This document shows, one piece after another, positions 25,555 to 34,258 of a stretch of 45,193 nucleotides of DNA (positions within the stretch are counted from its first letter, which is position 1; each line of letters opens with the position of its first letter). The stretch covers positions 1,283 through 46,475 of the forward strand of contig DBOI01000113.1 in NCBI GenBank assembly GCA_002299245.1, in the 5' to 3' direction. Below the pieces are notes generated by a model, which worked only from the letters and a program-made list of their open reading frames with translations, did not search any database and was not told where the DNA came from. This DNA comes from Hydrogenovibrio sp. UBA650 (GTDB taxonomy: Bacteria > Pseudomonadota > Gammaproteobacteria > Thiomicrospirales > Thiomicrospiraceae). Position numbers and translations under genes: made by a program.

Positions 25555-26685
25555 GTGAATAATCCTGTAAAAGTTCTTATTGTTGATGATTCGGCATTAA
25601 TCAGGCAGATGCTTCAAGAAATGTTGTCTTCTGACCCACAAATTGAAGTTATCGGAACCGCTGAAGATCCTTACGATGCGCGTGAAAAGATTAAGTTGTT
25701 GCACCCTGATGTTCTGACTCTTGATATCGAAATGCCTAAAATGGATGGGGTGACTTTTCTAAAAAACTTAATGCGCCTGCACCCACTTCCTGTCGTTATG
25801 ATCTCTACCCTTACAGAAAAAGGCGCGGATGTTACTTTTGAAGCTTTAGATTTAGGTGCGGTAGACTTTGTGACCAAACCCAAAATCGATGTCCAGCACA
25901 CCTTTGAAAATTACTCTTTAGAAATTCGCTCCAAGGTTAAGAATGCTTCTCGAGTCAGTAGGTTTATGTTGGAGCGACAATATCAAAGATATGTGACTAA
26001 TCAAGAGAAAAAACCTGCGATTGCGACTCTGTCTGGAAACAACTCGGTAGCAGATAAAGCGGTATCGAGCGGTATAAAGCCGACAGCGGCTACAATTAGT
26101 CGGAGCTATACTCCAAGTAATAAAATTATTGCTTTGGGGGCTTCTACTGGAGGAACGGAAGCGATTAAAGAAGTTTTAATGCGTATGCCAGAGAATTCAC
26201 CACCGATTGTTATCACCCAGCATATACCTGCGGCCTTCAGTAGACCTTTCGCTAACCGAATGAACACAATTTCTCAAATGACAGTCTCTGAAGCAACTGA
26301 TGGTGAGAAAATTAAACCTGGTCATGTCTATATTGCTCCAGGAGACAAGCACCTTACGGTTTTACGCGATGCCACTGGTTATGTTTGCCGTCTCGACGAT
26401 GGTGAACCAGTAAATCGCCACAAACCGGCTGTGGATGTTCTATTCCGAAGTGTTTTACAACATGCGGGTTCGAATAGCATTGCTGTGTTATTAACTGGTA
26501 TGGGAGCTGATGGCGCTGCTGGAATGAAAGAGTTGAAAGATATTGGCGTGCCAACTATCGCTCAGGATGAGAAAACCAGTGTGGTTTGGGGGATGCCTGG
26601 AGAGGCTGTGAAAATGGGGGCTGCAGATGATGTATTGGCGTTGGATAAAATCCCGCAAAGGTTGTTGCAATTGACAAGTCGATAA
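25555..26685 (+). CDS. cheB: CheB, receptor methylesterase/glutaminase
   Basis: CheB removes methyl groups from receptors when phosphorylated by CheA. The N-terminal receiver has D11-D12 and phospho-acceptor D57 (LTLDIEMPKMDG). The C-terminal methylesterase has the catalytic triad S197 (GASTGG), H223 (TQHIP) and D319 (GMGADGAAG). The linker (about 140-185) is low-complexity. It starts at GTG with AGAGGA upstream, has 376 residues, and is followed by a strong terminator. No cheD is present in the window. Confidence 0.98.
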   Translation: MNNPVKVLIVDDSALIRQMLQEMLSSDPQIEVIGTAEDPYDAREKIKLLHPDVLTLDIEMPKMDGVTFLKNLMRLHPLPVVMISTLTEKGADVTFEALDLGAVDFVTKPKIDVQHTFENYSLEIRSKVKNASRVSRFMLERQYQRYVTNQEKKPAIATLSGNNSVADKAVSSGIKPTAATISRSYTPSNKIIALGASTGGTEAIKEVLMRMPENSPPIVITQHIPAAFSRPFANRMNTISQMTVSEATDGEKIKPGHVYIAPGDKHLTVLRDATGYVCRLDDGEPVNRHKPAVDVLFRSVLQHAGSNSIAVLLTGMGADGAAGMKELKDIGVPTIAQDEKTSVVWGMPGEAVKMGAADDVLALDKIPQRLLQLTSR

Positions 26686-26715
26686 ACAATAGATTTTTCT
26701 AGCGTCCTCAAAAGT

Positions 26716-26750
26716 AAGCCCATAAAACCTGTTTTATGGGCTTTTTTATT
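26716..26750 (+). terminator. Rho-independent terminator after cheB
   Basis: AAGCCCATAAAAC (26716-26728) pairs with GTTTTATGGGCTT (26731-26743), followed by a T-rich tract. It ends the cheR-cheB unit 30 bases after the cheB stop and insulates the next receptor gene, which has its own sigma-54 promoter. Confidence 0.95.
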
Positions 26751-26810
26751 TTTAAAGCAGTCAGTGAATAGTTTTATTCTTTAATTCTACGTAACTTGAT
26801 GCTTTTAGTT

Positions 26811-26826
26811 TGGCATAGTAACTGCT
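26811..26826 (+). promoter_or_regulatory. sigma-54 promoter of the second receptor gene
   Basis: TGGCATAGTAACTGCT has GG (26812-26813) and GC (26824-26825) separated by ten bases; the -12 half is CTGC rather than TTGC. It is about 50 bases upstream of the receptor ATG and downstream of the cheB terminator, so it is the only visible promoter for this gene. Confidence 0.72.
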
Positions 26827-26874
26827 ATTAGTTTTCTAAATTTAGAAGGTCGATTTTATTAAAGGAAGGTTGCT

Positions 26875-28137
26875 ATGCTAGGTGTCATCAAGACCTACTG
26901 GCCCGCTTGGGTGGTCACTGTATTGGGTATCGGAATCAGCTTTTTACAGATTCCACTAGCCTCAATTCTGATGCTGGCACTAGTTTCTTTAACCTGGACT
27001 GTCATGGTGGCAAAGATTGCCCCTTCTGAAGCTCAAGCCTCAGTACCAAGTATCGATTCTGTTTCATCTGTTGCAACGCAACCCGAATCATTGATGCAAT
27101 ACAAAAAAGCTATTCTACAAATCAAGACCGCTGATGAGTCGATGCGTAATATTTTGACTGATATGGATAGCGTTGTTAATCAAGAAGTAGACATTGTTGA
27201 AGATGAACTTAATCAGGTTAAAAACCTGGTTTCTGAAGCGATTGATACCTTAAATAATAGTTTCTCAGGATTACACCAGCAGACCCAAGCCGAATATCAG
27301 CTTGTTCTGTCATTGATTGAAAATTTAGGTGGTGGCGATGATGACAGTGGTCAGATGAGCATCGGTAAGTTCTCTGCAGAAATTAAAAGTGTACTCCAGT
27401 ATTTGATTGATTTAATTATTTTGGGTAGTGAGCGTAGCACACAAACAGTGGCAAAAATTGATGACATGGTTGGTCAGATCGAATCAATTTTCCATTTGCT
27501 GGAAGATGTTAAAGGGATTGCCGATCAAACTAACCTTTTGGCCCTAAATGCTGCAATTGAAGCGGCTCGTGCCGGTGAGGCAGGTAGAGGTTTTGCGGTG
27601 GTTGCCGATGAGGTTCGCAAACTGTCATTGAACTCAAATGAACTGAATGAACAGATTCGTGCTCAAGCGGAACACGCTAGAGTTACGGTGGATCAGGTTA
27701 GGTCGATTGTTAGTGAGACGGCTAGCAAAGATATGGAACATGCCAAATCTTCACAAACCAAAGTCGGTGCCATGTTAAATGACCTTGAAGAGATGAACGA
27801 CGGGATTTCTTCAAAGCTTGGTGACGTTTCAGGCATGATATCTGAGATTGAGGTCAGTGTTTCCAATGCCGTGCGTTCATTGCAGTTTGAAGATATTGTC
27901 AGGCAGTTGATTGAACAGGTTGTTAATCATTTGGAAAACCTAAACAACTTTACTACCGATGTCGAAGGTTTCCTGTCGGAAAATCAGCAAAATCCAGCAA
28001 AAACCGAAGAGGATTACAAGCTTCGAGTTGAAGATTTACGTGATCGAATTCATGCAAAACGCCGTGAAATTGAAGAGGGCAGAATGGCTCGAGTTAATAC
28101 AGAATCAATGGATGAAGGGGAAATAGAGCTGTTTTGA
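26875..28137 (+). CDS. Membrane-bound methyl-accepting chemotaxis protein, cytoplasmic signalling type
   Basis: The 420-residue protein has two closely spaced membrane helices in residues 7-46 with no periplasmic loop of size. A long coiled coil follows, then the receptor signalling hairpin with tip DQTNLLALNAAIEAARAGE at about 217-235 and GRGFAVVADEVRKL. The C-terminal half includes the stretch LQFEDIVRQLIEQVVNHL, often found in receptor-like proteins of polar flagellates. No sensor domain or CheR pentapeptide is visible. AAGGAAGG upstream supports the ATG. It probably signals through the CheA/CheW pair from membrane or cytoplasmic cues. Confidence 0.93.
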   Translation: MLGVIKTYWPAWVVTVLGIGISFLQIPLASILMLALVSLTWTVMVAKIAPSEAQASVPSIDSVSSVATQPESLMQYKKAILQIKTADESMRNILTDMDSVVNQEVDIVEDELNQVKNLVSEAIDTLNNSFSGLHQQTQAEYQLVLSLIENLGGGDDDSGQMSIGKFSAEIKSVLQYLIDLIILGSERSTQTVAKIDDMVGQIESIFHLLEDVKGIADQTNLLALNAAIEAARAGEAGRGFAVVADEVRKLSLNSNELNEQIRAQAEHARVTVDQVRSIVSETASKDMEHAKSSQTKVGAMLNDLEEMNDGISSKLGDVSGMISEIEVSVSNAVRSLQFEDIVRQLIEQVVNHLENLNNFTTDVEGFLSENQQNPAKTEEDYKLRVEDLRDRIHAKRREIEEGRMARVNTESMDEGEIELF

Positions 28138-28193
28138 CGAGTTAAAAACTATATTAGAAATTAACTCAAGAAATAGCTGCCTTTCAATCTGGT

Positions 28194-28463
28194 TTATCGG
28201 GGTTCCATGTTGCCCATGTGAGTATTCCAAAAGCTACCAAATAACATGCTAAAGAAAATTCCGGTAGCAAACACTATATACCAATACCTTCGCATTTTGA
28301 TCTCTTGCTCGGTTTCCTCATCAGGACGATCTTTAAAAAACACGATTAAAAAGCCTACCGCAGAGATAAAACCTACAAAATTCGCCAAATAGTGAATTCC
28401 TGTTAACATTGCACTCAATCCTAAAATTAAGATAATTCCATAGGTAATCAATAGTAAACGCAT
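28194..28463 (-). CDS. Small three-helix membrane protein, function unknown
   Basis: I do not recognise this 89-residue protein. It has three hydrophobic stretches (about 2-20, 24-43 and 62-80), with a charged loop DRPDEETEQEIKMRRYW between the second and third, and a Met/Pro-rich end. AAGGT lies eleven bases before the ATG on the - strand. It is convergent with the receptor gene and divergent from the NIF3-like gene. The hydrophobic pattern makes it a plausible real gene; nothing points to a role. Confidence 0.6.
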   Translation of the reverse strand: MRLLLITYGIILILGLSAMLTGIHYLANFVGFISAVGFLIVFFKDRPDEETEQEIKMRRYWYIVFATGIFFSMLFGSFWNTHMGNMEPR

Positions 28464-28559
28464 TTAATTTGTGACCTTGTTATTAATTTGTGCATATTGT
28501 ATTGAATTTAATCACTATAGTGGATAAAAACTTCAAGCCTATTGTCTAAGGACTGTTTT

Positions 28560-28886
28560 ATGAGTCTATATAAAGTAACGTTTTTTGTACCTGAAAGTCA
28601 TTTAGAGTCTGTAAAAATGGCGATGTTTAAATCTGGAGCTGGGCGAATAGGTGATTATGAGCAGTGTTGCTGGCAAGTCCTTGGAACCGGTCAATTTTTG
28701 CCTCGGGATGGAAGCAATGCGTTTATCGGAGAAACGAATCGACTCGAAACATTGAAGGAATATCGGGTTGAAATGGTTTGTGGTGCTGAATTCATCAAGG
28801 CCGTGATTAAAGCTCTGCTGTCTTCGCATCCATATGAAGAGCCCGCCTATGATGTGATAAAAACAGTCGATATAAATACGATTTAA
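28560..28886 (+). CDS. NIF3/YqfO-type CutA-like domain protein
   Basis: The 108-residue protein matches the small CutA-like insert domain of NIF3-family proteins that occurs alone in many gammaproteobacteria. Marks are YKVTFFVPESHLESVK at the N-terminus, the GRIGDYEQCCWQVLGTGQF block and the closing HPYEEPAYDV. I chose the ATG at 28560, seven bases from TAAGGA; a TTG at 28542 would add six residues with no ribosome site. The biochemical role is unknown; it may bind metal or regulators. It stands alone between two - strand genes. Confidence 0.85.
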   Translation: MSLYKVTFFVPESHLESVKMAMFKSGAGRIGDYEQCCWQVLGTGQFLPRDGSNAFIGETNRLETLKEYRVEMVCGAEFIKAVIKALLSSHPYEEPAYDVIKTVDINTI

Positions 28887-28996
28887 AAAGAAAATTCAAT
28901 TATTTAGATTGTTTTTAGCTGGACAGTGTAATAACCATGATTTTTAAATGGTTAAATTGAAATTTTTATATTAGAAAGTGTTGATATAAGAGAGCG

Positions 28997-29051
28997 CTTA
29001 GATTAATATGACAGACGTTGTTTCATTACAACACTCCTCTAAAGAGCTAAG
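28997..29051 (+). ncRNA. Possible structured RNA or long 3' UTR ahead of a terminator
   Basis: In the 270-base gap after the NIF3-like gene, CTTAG (28997-29001) can pair with CTAAG (29047-29051). These enclose two hairpins, GTTGT/ACAAC (29017-29032) and CTCT/AGAG (29037-29046), a three-way-junction shape. A strong terminator follows at 29075. A -35-like TTGAAA at 28957 has no well-spaced -10, so the transcript start is not clear. It could be an independent small RNA or simply the 3' end of the NIF3-like mRNA. The rest of the gap holds nothing I recognise. Confidence 0.25.
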
Positions 29052-29074
29052 ATTGTTCCTAATTTATTATATGG

Positions 29075-29110
29075 AACCCCCCGCTAAGCTTGCTTATCCG
29101 GGGTTTTTTT
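29075..29110 (+). terminator. Rho-independent terminator (+ strand)
   Basis: AACCCC (29075-29080) pairs with GGGGTT (29100-29105). An inner stem TAAGC/GCTTA (29085-29096) is stacked inside, and a run of seven T residues follows. It ends transcripts of the NIF3-like gene or of the structured region before it. A second hairpin, GCCCTA/TAGGGC (29113-29129), lies immediately after. Confidence 0.88.
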
Positions 29111-29156
29111 ATGCCCTAAGAAAATAGGGCAAGGCTATGAAAAACTTCCGATCGAA

Positions 29157-29843
29157 TCACTCTGCTTTACTGAATTGAATCAATTCAATAGTAAAAATTA
29201 GCGTTTTATTTGGCCCAATTCGATTTCCGGCTCCGCGCTCACCGTAAGCTAGTTTAGAAGGGATCGAAACCTCCCATTTATCACCCGGTTTCATTAACTT
29301 AAGCACTTCACCCCAACCAGGAATAACACCGCCCATTTCAAACTTAAGTGGTGTACCGCGCTTATATGAACTGTCAAAGACTGTTCCATCGATAAGCTTA
29401 CCTTCGTAGTGGGCAAAAATAGTGTCATCTTCAGAAGGTGAATTTCCTTTACCAGCCGTGATAACTTTGTACTGAATTCCGCTTTTCAGTGTTTTCACGC
29501 CGGATTTTTTAGCGTTGGCGGCAAGGTATTTTTTGCCTTCCTCTTCATTGGTTTTAGCTAAAGCCAGACGTGCTTGCTGTTGCTTGGCAATAATTTGCTT
29601 TTGAACTTCAGTAAGAGCTTTTTTCATCTCATCATCAGATAGTCTGACCGAACCTGTCAAAGAGTCCTGCATACCCATACTGAATGCCTTAGGATCAATT
29701 TCCAGGCCTTGTTTTTTGAAATCTTTGGCTAAATCCAAGCCAAGCGCATAACTGGCCTTTTGTTCTGTTGATTGTAAGTTAGGATCAGCAATTGCATTGA
29801 TTGATAGTGCTAAACCCATTGATAGTATTAGTGCTTTTTTCAT
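29157..29843 (-). CDS. FKBP-type peptidyl-prolyl isomerase, periplasmic
   Basis: The 228-residue protein has a signal peptide (MKKALILSMGLALSINAIA, about 1-19). A helical N-terminal dimerisation domain (to about 115, QKASYALGLDLAKDFKKQG) follows, then a C-terminal FKBP catalytic domain with FAHYEGKLIDGTVFDSS and PGWGEVLKLMKPGDKWEV. This is the Mip/FkpA/FklB architecture, a periplasmic folding helper for proline isomerisation. Which of these orthologue names applies cannot be settled here. It lies downstream of trxB on the same strand but behind the trxB terminator. Confidence 0.95.
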   Translation of the reverse strand: MKKALILSMGLALSINAIADPNLQSTEQKASYALGLDLAKDFKKQGLEIDPKAFSMGMQDSLTGSVRLSDDEMKKALTEVQKQIIAKQQQARLALAKTNEEEGKKYLAANAKKSGVKTLKSGIQYKVITAGKGNSPSEDDTIFAHYEGKLIDGTVFDSSYKRGTPLKFEMGGVIPGWGEVLKLMKPGDKWEVSIPSKLAYGERGAGNRIGPNKTLIFTIELIQFSKAE

Positions 29844-29860
29844 TGAAATATTTCCACCTT

Positions 29861-29904
29861 AAAAAGGAATAAAAACCTAATGCAGCATCGCCCACATTAG
29901 GTTT
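29861..29904 (-). terminator. Rho-independent terminator after trxB
   Basis: On the - strand, AAACCTAATG pairs with CATTAGGTTT around a 12-base loop and runs into further T residues. It lies between the trxB stop and the FKBP start, so FKBP must have its own promoter in the short remaining space or depend on read-through. Confidence 0.85.
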
Positions 29905-29923
29905 GACTGTTTTAAATCAGTGA

Positions 29924-30871
29924 TTACTGGTTATCGAAAAATTTCTCGGCATCCAGTGCTGCCATACAACCAGAGCCAGCAGAAGTAATGGCCTGTTTAT
30001 AGTGTTGATCCATAACGTCACCAGCAGCAAAGATACCAGGTATAGAAGTCTGCGTAGCATTGCCTTCGAGTCCGCTCTGGACTTTCAAATAACCGTTTTC
30101 CATCTCCAATTGTCCCTCAAAGATAGAAGTGTTTGGATGGTGACCAATGGCAATAAAGACACCGGAGACATCAATTTCTTTAGTTTCATCGCTCTGGGTA
30201 CTTTTCAGGCGCAACCCTGTGACGCCCATATTGTCACCAAGAACTTCATCCAGAGTCATATTAAATTCAATATTGATATTGCCGTTTTCGGCTTTTTCAT
30301 GCAAATGGTCAGCAAGAATTTTTTCTGAACTAAACTTATCGCGACGGTGAATAATTGTAACTTCCGATGCGATATTGGAAAGATATAAAGCCTCTTCAAC
30401 TGCGGTATTACCGCCACCGACAACGGCGACCTTTTGATTGCGGTAGAAGAAACCGTCACAGGTCGCACATGCTGAAACTCCTTTGCCTTTAAATGCTTCC
30501 TCAGATTCCAGGCCAAGGTATTTTGCGGTCGCCCCAGTAGAGATAATCAGTGCATCACAAGTGTACTCTCCCGAGTCGCCAATCAACTTGAAAGGTTTCT
30601 CAGTTAATTCAGCCTTGTTGATGTGGTCAAAAATGATTTCAGTGTTAAAGCGTTCGGCATGTTGTTGCATTCGCTGCATTAAATCAGGGCCTGTCAGACC
30701 TTCCGGATCACCAGGCCAATTGTCCACTTCGGTTGTGGTGGTAAGTTGTCCGCCTTGTTGCATGCCGGTAATCATCACAGGCTCAAGATTCGCTCTGGCA
30801 GCATAAACTGCTGCTGTATAACCTGCAGGACCCGAACCTAAAATAAGAAGTTTACAGTGTTTTGTGGCCAT
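29924..30871 (-). CDS. trxB: TrxB, thioredoxin reductase
   Basis: TrxB passes electrons from NADPH through FAD to thioredoxin. It has the FAD-binding LILGSGPAGYTAAVYAAR at the N-terminus, the redox-active CATC (C135 and C138) and the NADPH site VVGGGNTAVEEALYL. The C-terminal FAD motif GIFAAGDVMDQHYKQAITSA is also present. Its 315 residues are typical. AAAGGAT precedes the ATG. It is divergent from ftsK. In E. coli lrp lies between trxB and ftsK; here it is absent. Confidence 0.98.
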   Translation of the reverse strand: MATKHCKLLILGSGPAGYTAAVYAARANLEPVMITGMQQGGQLTTTTEVDNWPGDPEGLTGPDLMQRMQQHAERFNTEIIFDHINKAELTEKPFKLIGDSGEYTCDALIISTGATAKYLGLESEEAFKGKGVSACATCDGFFYRNQKVAVVGGGNTAVEEALYLSNIASEVTIIHRRDKFSSEKILADHLHEKAENGNINIEFNMTLDEVLGDNMGVTGLRLKSTQSDETKEIDVSGVFIAIGHHPNTSIFEGQLEMENGYLKVQSGLEGNATQTSIPGIFAAGDVMDQHYKQAITSAGSGCMAALDAEKFFDNQ

Positions 30872-31016
30872 ATCCTTTCCTTTCTATTCTTATTGTTATC
30901 TTGTGAATTTCTTGAGAGACCTTGACTGATACTAATACTCCTACCAAGGACTCTAATATTCTGTGCTAAAATTCTAGCAGTTTTTGATAAGTAAATTTAG
31001 AGTAAATAACAGGTCT

Positions 31017-33542
31017 ATGGCCACTCAACAAACAAGCGGAATTACAACTCAGCAACGCTTTGGCTGGATATTAAAAGATGGGGTAGTACTGAGCTGCATT
31101 GGCTTGGCGTTTTTCTTATTTATTGTCCTATTTAGTTATTCCTCGGCAGATGCTGGTTTTGACTCATCCAGTAGCGCTGGTGATTACGCCAATTATGGCG
31201 GAAAAACAGGTGCCTGGATCTCTTCTATGTTGCTCTATGTTTTTGGTGTATTCGGTTTCCTAATACCATTTGGAATACTGCTCGCAGGCTGGGTAACACT
31301 AAAAATTCGTACCGGAAATGAGCTCGACTACCTACGCTTCATTCTCAGTTTATTTGGGTTGCTGTTATTGATGACATCTGGAGCAGGCCTGTCAAATCTA
31401 TATATGCAGCCCGATGCCTTAATAAGCTTGCCATACTCTGCCGGTGGGGTAATCGGCTATGAGTTGAGTACCGCTTTGGTTAATTCTGTTGATTTGCTTG
31501 GTGCAACACTGGTATTACTGGTTCTGTTTGCTCTCTCAATCAGTATGTTGAGTAGTTGTTCCTGGTTAACTATTATCGATTTTACAGGCCAGCAAGCCTG
31601 GAATTTGGGTTATAAATTTGCAGGCCTGTTTAACGATAAACTGGTCAAATCAGACAAGGTAAAAAGCACTGTTCAGAAAGTTCAGCAACAAGTCAAAAAC
31701 GGCGTAAAAAACAATCTTTCGAAAACCACGTCTTCAAACGATGCTGCCGAAGCTCGTAAACAGTGGTTAGCTAAGATTTTACCGAGTAAAAAAACTGAAG
31801 CATCACAACCAGCTACAGATATTGGATCAGTTTCACAAAACCTGTCAACAAAGAGTGTTGAACAGCAAACTGATAGTGAACCGGCGATTGATTTTAGTAA
31901 GGCCGCGGAACAGATGGCGCTCGAACAGACGGCAATCGCAACAGACAATCTAGCTGTTGATGATAACCTGCCTAAAGCAGGTGATACTTCGAACCTAAAA
32001 GTGGGCACCAAACAAATCGCTTCAACTCCTGAAGCCACTATTGTCGAAAAAGCAGAATTACCAGGCCTTGATCTGTTAGATATGCCTCCTGCCTATGATG
32101 AGGGCTTTAGCAAGGATGAATTGACAGCTCTATCAGAACTCCTCGAGCAACGCTTGTTAGAGTTCAATGTCTCTGCAAAAGTTGAATCGGTCCAGCCAGG
32201 CCCAGTTGTCACTCGTTTTGAGATTCTGCCTGCACCCGGTGTTAAGGTTAGCCAGATCAATAACCTGGCAAAAGATCTGGCACGAGTTCTATCGGTTCAA
32301 TCAGTACGCGTTGTCGATGTCATTCCAGGCAAAGCTGTGGTTGGAATTGAGATCCCAAATGAACATCGTGAAATTGTCAGCTTTAGAGAAGTATTGGCAT
32401 CTGAAGAATTTCAATCAGCTAAGTCGCCACTTACCGTGGCACTGGGTAAAGATATCTCTGGTAAAGCCGTGGTTGCGGATATTGCCAAAATGCCTCACTT
32501 GTTGGTAGCCGGTACCACCGGAGCCGGTAAGTCGGTTGGGGTCAACAGTATGATTTTGAGCCTGTTGTATAAGAGCACCGCTGAGCAGGTTCGCCTGATT
32601 ATGGTTGACCCGAAGATGCTGGAACTCTCTATCTATGAAGATATTCCGCACCTGTTGACACCTGTTGTTACCGATATGAGCGAAGCAGCGAATGCGCTGC
32701 GCTGGTGCGTGTTTGAGATGGATCGTCGCTATCAGCTAATGGCAAAAGTTGGAGTAAGAAATGTGGCTGGCTTTAATATGAAAGTTCAGCAAGCCATAGA
32801 CAAAGGCGAACCACTAATTGACCCGCTCTACGAACAGGCCGCAAACTACGGTCATGAGCTTGGCGAGAAACCGCCCACTCTAGAGCCTTTGCCCTACATT
32901 GTAGTGGTAGTTGATGAATTTGCTGACATGATTATGGTTGTGGGTAAAGAGGTTGAACAGCTCATAGCCCGAATTGCGCAAAAAGCACGAGCTGCCGGGA
33001 TTCATTTGATTTTGGCTACTCAGCGACCATCGGTTAATGTTATTACCGGTCTAATCAAGGCTAATATCCCGACCCGTATCTCGTTTATGGTTAATACCAA
33101 AATTGACTCGCGTACCATCCTTGATCAGGGCGGTGCTGAACAGCTTTTAGGAAAAGGGGATATGTTATTCCTACCTCCTGGTTCAGGTTCACCAAAACGT
33201 GTCCATGGTGCCTTTATGACTGATGACGAGGTTCACCATGTTGCCGAATTCGTAAAATCTCAAGGTCAGCCTCAGTATTTAGAAATGATTACTCAAGGTA
33301 ATCACGACGGCGATTCCGGCCCAGCGGATCCATCAGATCCCGAGCAGGATTCACTCTATGATGAAGCGGTCAATTTTGTGATTGAAGGCCGTAAGGTTTC
33401 GATCTCTTTGATTCAACGCCGCTTTAAGATTGGCTATAACCGTGCCGCCAGGATTGTTGAGGCGATGGAAGCCTCGGGAGTAGTTTCGTCTTCTGGAGCT
33501 AATGGTAATCGTGAAGTTCTTGTGCCAAAGCCGCAAGAATAA
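31017..33542 (+). CDS. ftsK: FtsK, DNA translocase of the division septum
   Basis: FtsK pumps DNA at the septum and activates XerCD at dif. The N-terminus has four membrane helices (about 20-190), followed by a 150-residue Ser/Lys/Glu linker. The alpha-beta motor has Walker A GTTGAGKSVGVNS and Walker B YIVVVVDEFADMI. The C-terminal gamma winged helix recognises KOPS (SISLIQRRFKIGYNRAARIV). I chose the ATG at 31017 (841 residues) after AGGT; a TTG at 30984 is possible. The linker is much shorter than in E. coli and similar to Pseudomonas. lolA follows. Confidence 0.98.
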   Translation: MATQQTSGITTQQRFGWILKDGVVLSCIGLAFFLFIVLFSYSSADAGFDSSSSAGDYANYGGKTGAWISSMLLYVFGVFGFLIPFGILLAGWVTLKIRTGNELDYLRFILSLFGLLLLMTSGAGLSNLYMQPDALISLPYSAGGVIGYELSTALVNSVDLLGATLVLLVLFALSISMLSSCSWLTIIDFTGQQAWNLGYKFAGLFNDKLVKSDKVKSTVQKVQQQVKNGVKNNLSKTTSSNDAAEARKQWLAKILPSKKTEASQPATDIGSVSQNLSTKSVEQQTDSEPAIDFSKAAEQMALEQTAIATDNLAVDDNLPKAGDTSNLKVGTKQIASTPEATIVEKAELPGLDLLDMPPAYDEGFSKDELTALSELLEQRLLEFNVSAKVESVQPGPVVTRFEILPAPGVKVSQINNLAKDLARVLSVQSVRVVDVIPGKAVVGIEIPNEHREIVSFREVLASEEFQSAKSPLTVALGKDISGKAVVADIAKMPHLLVAGTTGAGKSVGVNSMILSLLYKSTAEQVRLIMVDPKMLELSIYEDIPHLLTPVVTDMSEAANALRWCVFEMDRRYQLMAKVGVRNVAGFNMKVQQAIDKGEPLIDPLYEQAANYGHELGEKPPTLEPLPYIVVVVDEFADMIMVVGKEVEQLIARIAQKARAAGIHLILATQRPSVNVITGLIKANIPTRISFMVNTKIDSRTILDQGGAEQLLGKGDMLFLPPGSGSPKRVHGAFMTDDEVHHVAEFVKSQGQPQYLEMITQGNHDGDSGPADPSDPEQDSLYDEAVNFVIEGRKVSISLIQRRFKIGYNRAARIVEAMEASGVVSSSGANGNREVLVPKPQE

Positions 33543-33566
33543 ACCATAAAATTGAAAGGAAAAAAT

Positions 33567-34199
33567 GTGTTCCATTTGCTGAAAAAAATATCGATTTCGG
33601 TTCTAGTGATTGGTTTATCAAGCAGTGTTTTTGCCGCCAAGCAACTGGGTAAAGAGTTGCAGGATTACGTTAATCAGCTGAAAACTTTTGAGGCTGATTT
33701 TGTGCAAACTCAGCCTGATGAAGCACGGTTTATCACTAATACTTCAATTGGGCATTTCAAGTTAGATCGTCCAGGTAATCTAACTTGGGATTACTTCAAA
33801 CCCGATGAACAAAAGATTGTCGTTGATGGCAAAAATCTCTGGGTTTACGATCTGGATTTAGATCAGGTTACTGTGCGCCCAATAGCGGATGTAAAAGCTG
33901 ACCTGCCAATTAGCTGGCTGCTCTACAATGAGCCGATTGAAGATAACTTTACTATCATTGAGTCAAATAATTCCAGTGGCGTGAAATGGTTCAATTTAAC
34001 TCCCAAGGCAGCGACTTTTTTTCAAAGTATTGAAGTTGGTATGAAAGATGGCGAAATGCATGAAGTCTGGATGTATCAGAGTGATGACAATATCACCAAG
34101 GTGAAGTTCAGTAATATCCAGTCAAATCATGTGATTCCGTACCAGGATTTTCAGTTTAGCATGCCGGATGGCGCTGACCTGGTAGGTGAACCACTTTAA
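33567..34199 (+). CDS. lolA: LolA, periplasmic lipoprotein chaperone
   Basis: LolA carries lipoproteins from LolCDE to LolB across the periplasm. I chose the GTG at 33567, six bases after AAAGGA, giving 210 residues; a TTG at 33552 is the alternative. The signal peptide ends SSVFA-AK near residue 23. The mature part has FEADFVQTQ and GHFKLDRPGNLTWDY, family-typical strands. It sits directly after ftsK, the order found in E. coli and Pseudomonas. Confidence 0.95.
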   Translation: MFHLLKKISISVLVIGLSSSVFAAKQLGKELQDYVNQLKTFEADFVQTQPDEARFITNTSIGHFKLDRPGNLTWDYFKPDEQKIVVDGKNLWVYDLDLDQVTVRPIADVKADLPISWLLYNEPIEDNFTIIESNNSSGVKWFNLTPKAATFFQSIEVGMKDGEMHEVWMYQSDDNITKVKFSNIQSNHVIPYQDFQFSMPDGADLVGEPL

Positions 34200-34258
34200 C
34201 AGCCGCTATAGGTGATGACACTACCTAAGTTTTAAATTTATTTTTTGGGTGTATATTC

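Noticed and set aside
28139..28167. Inverted repeat GAGTTAA/TTAACTC after the second receptor gene
   Set aside because: The stem is A/T-rich with a 15-base loop and no T tract, so it is not a convincing terminator.
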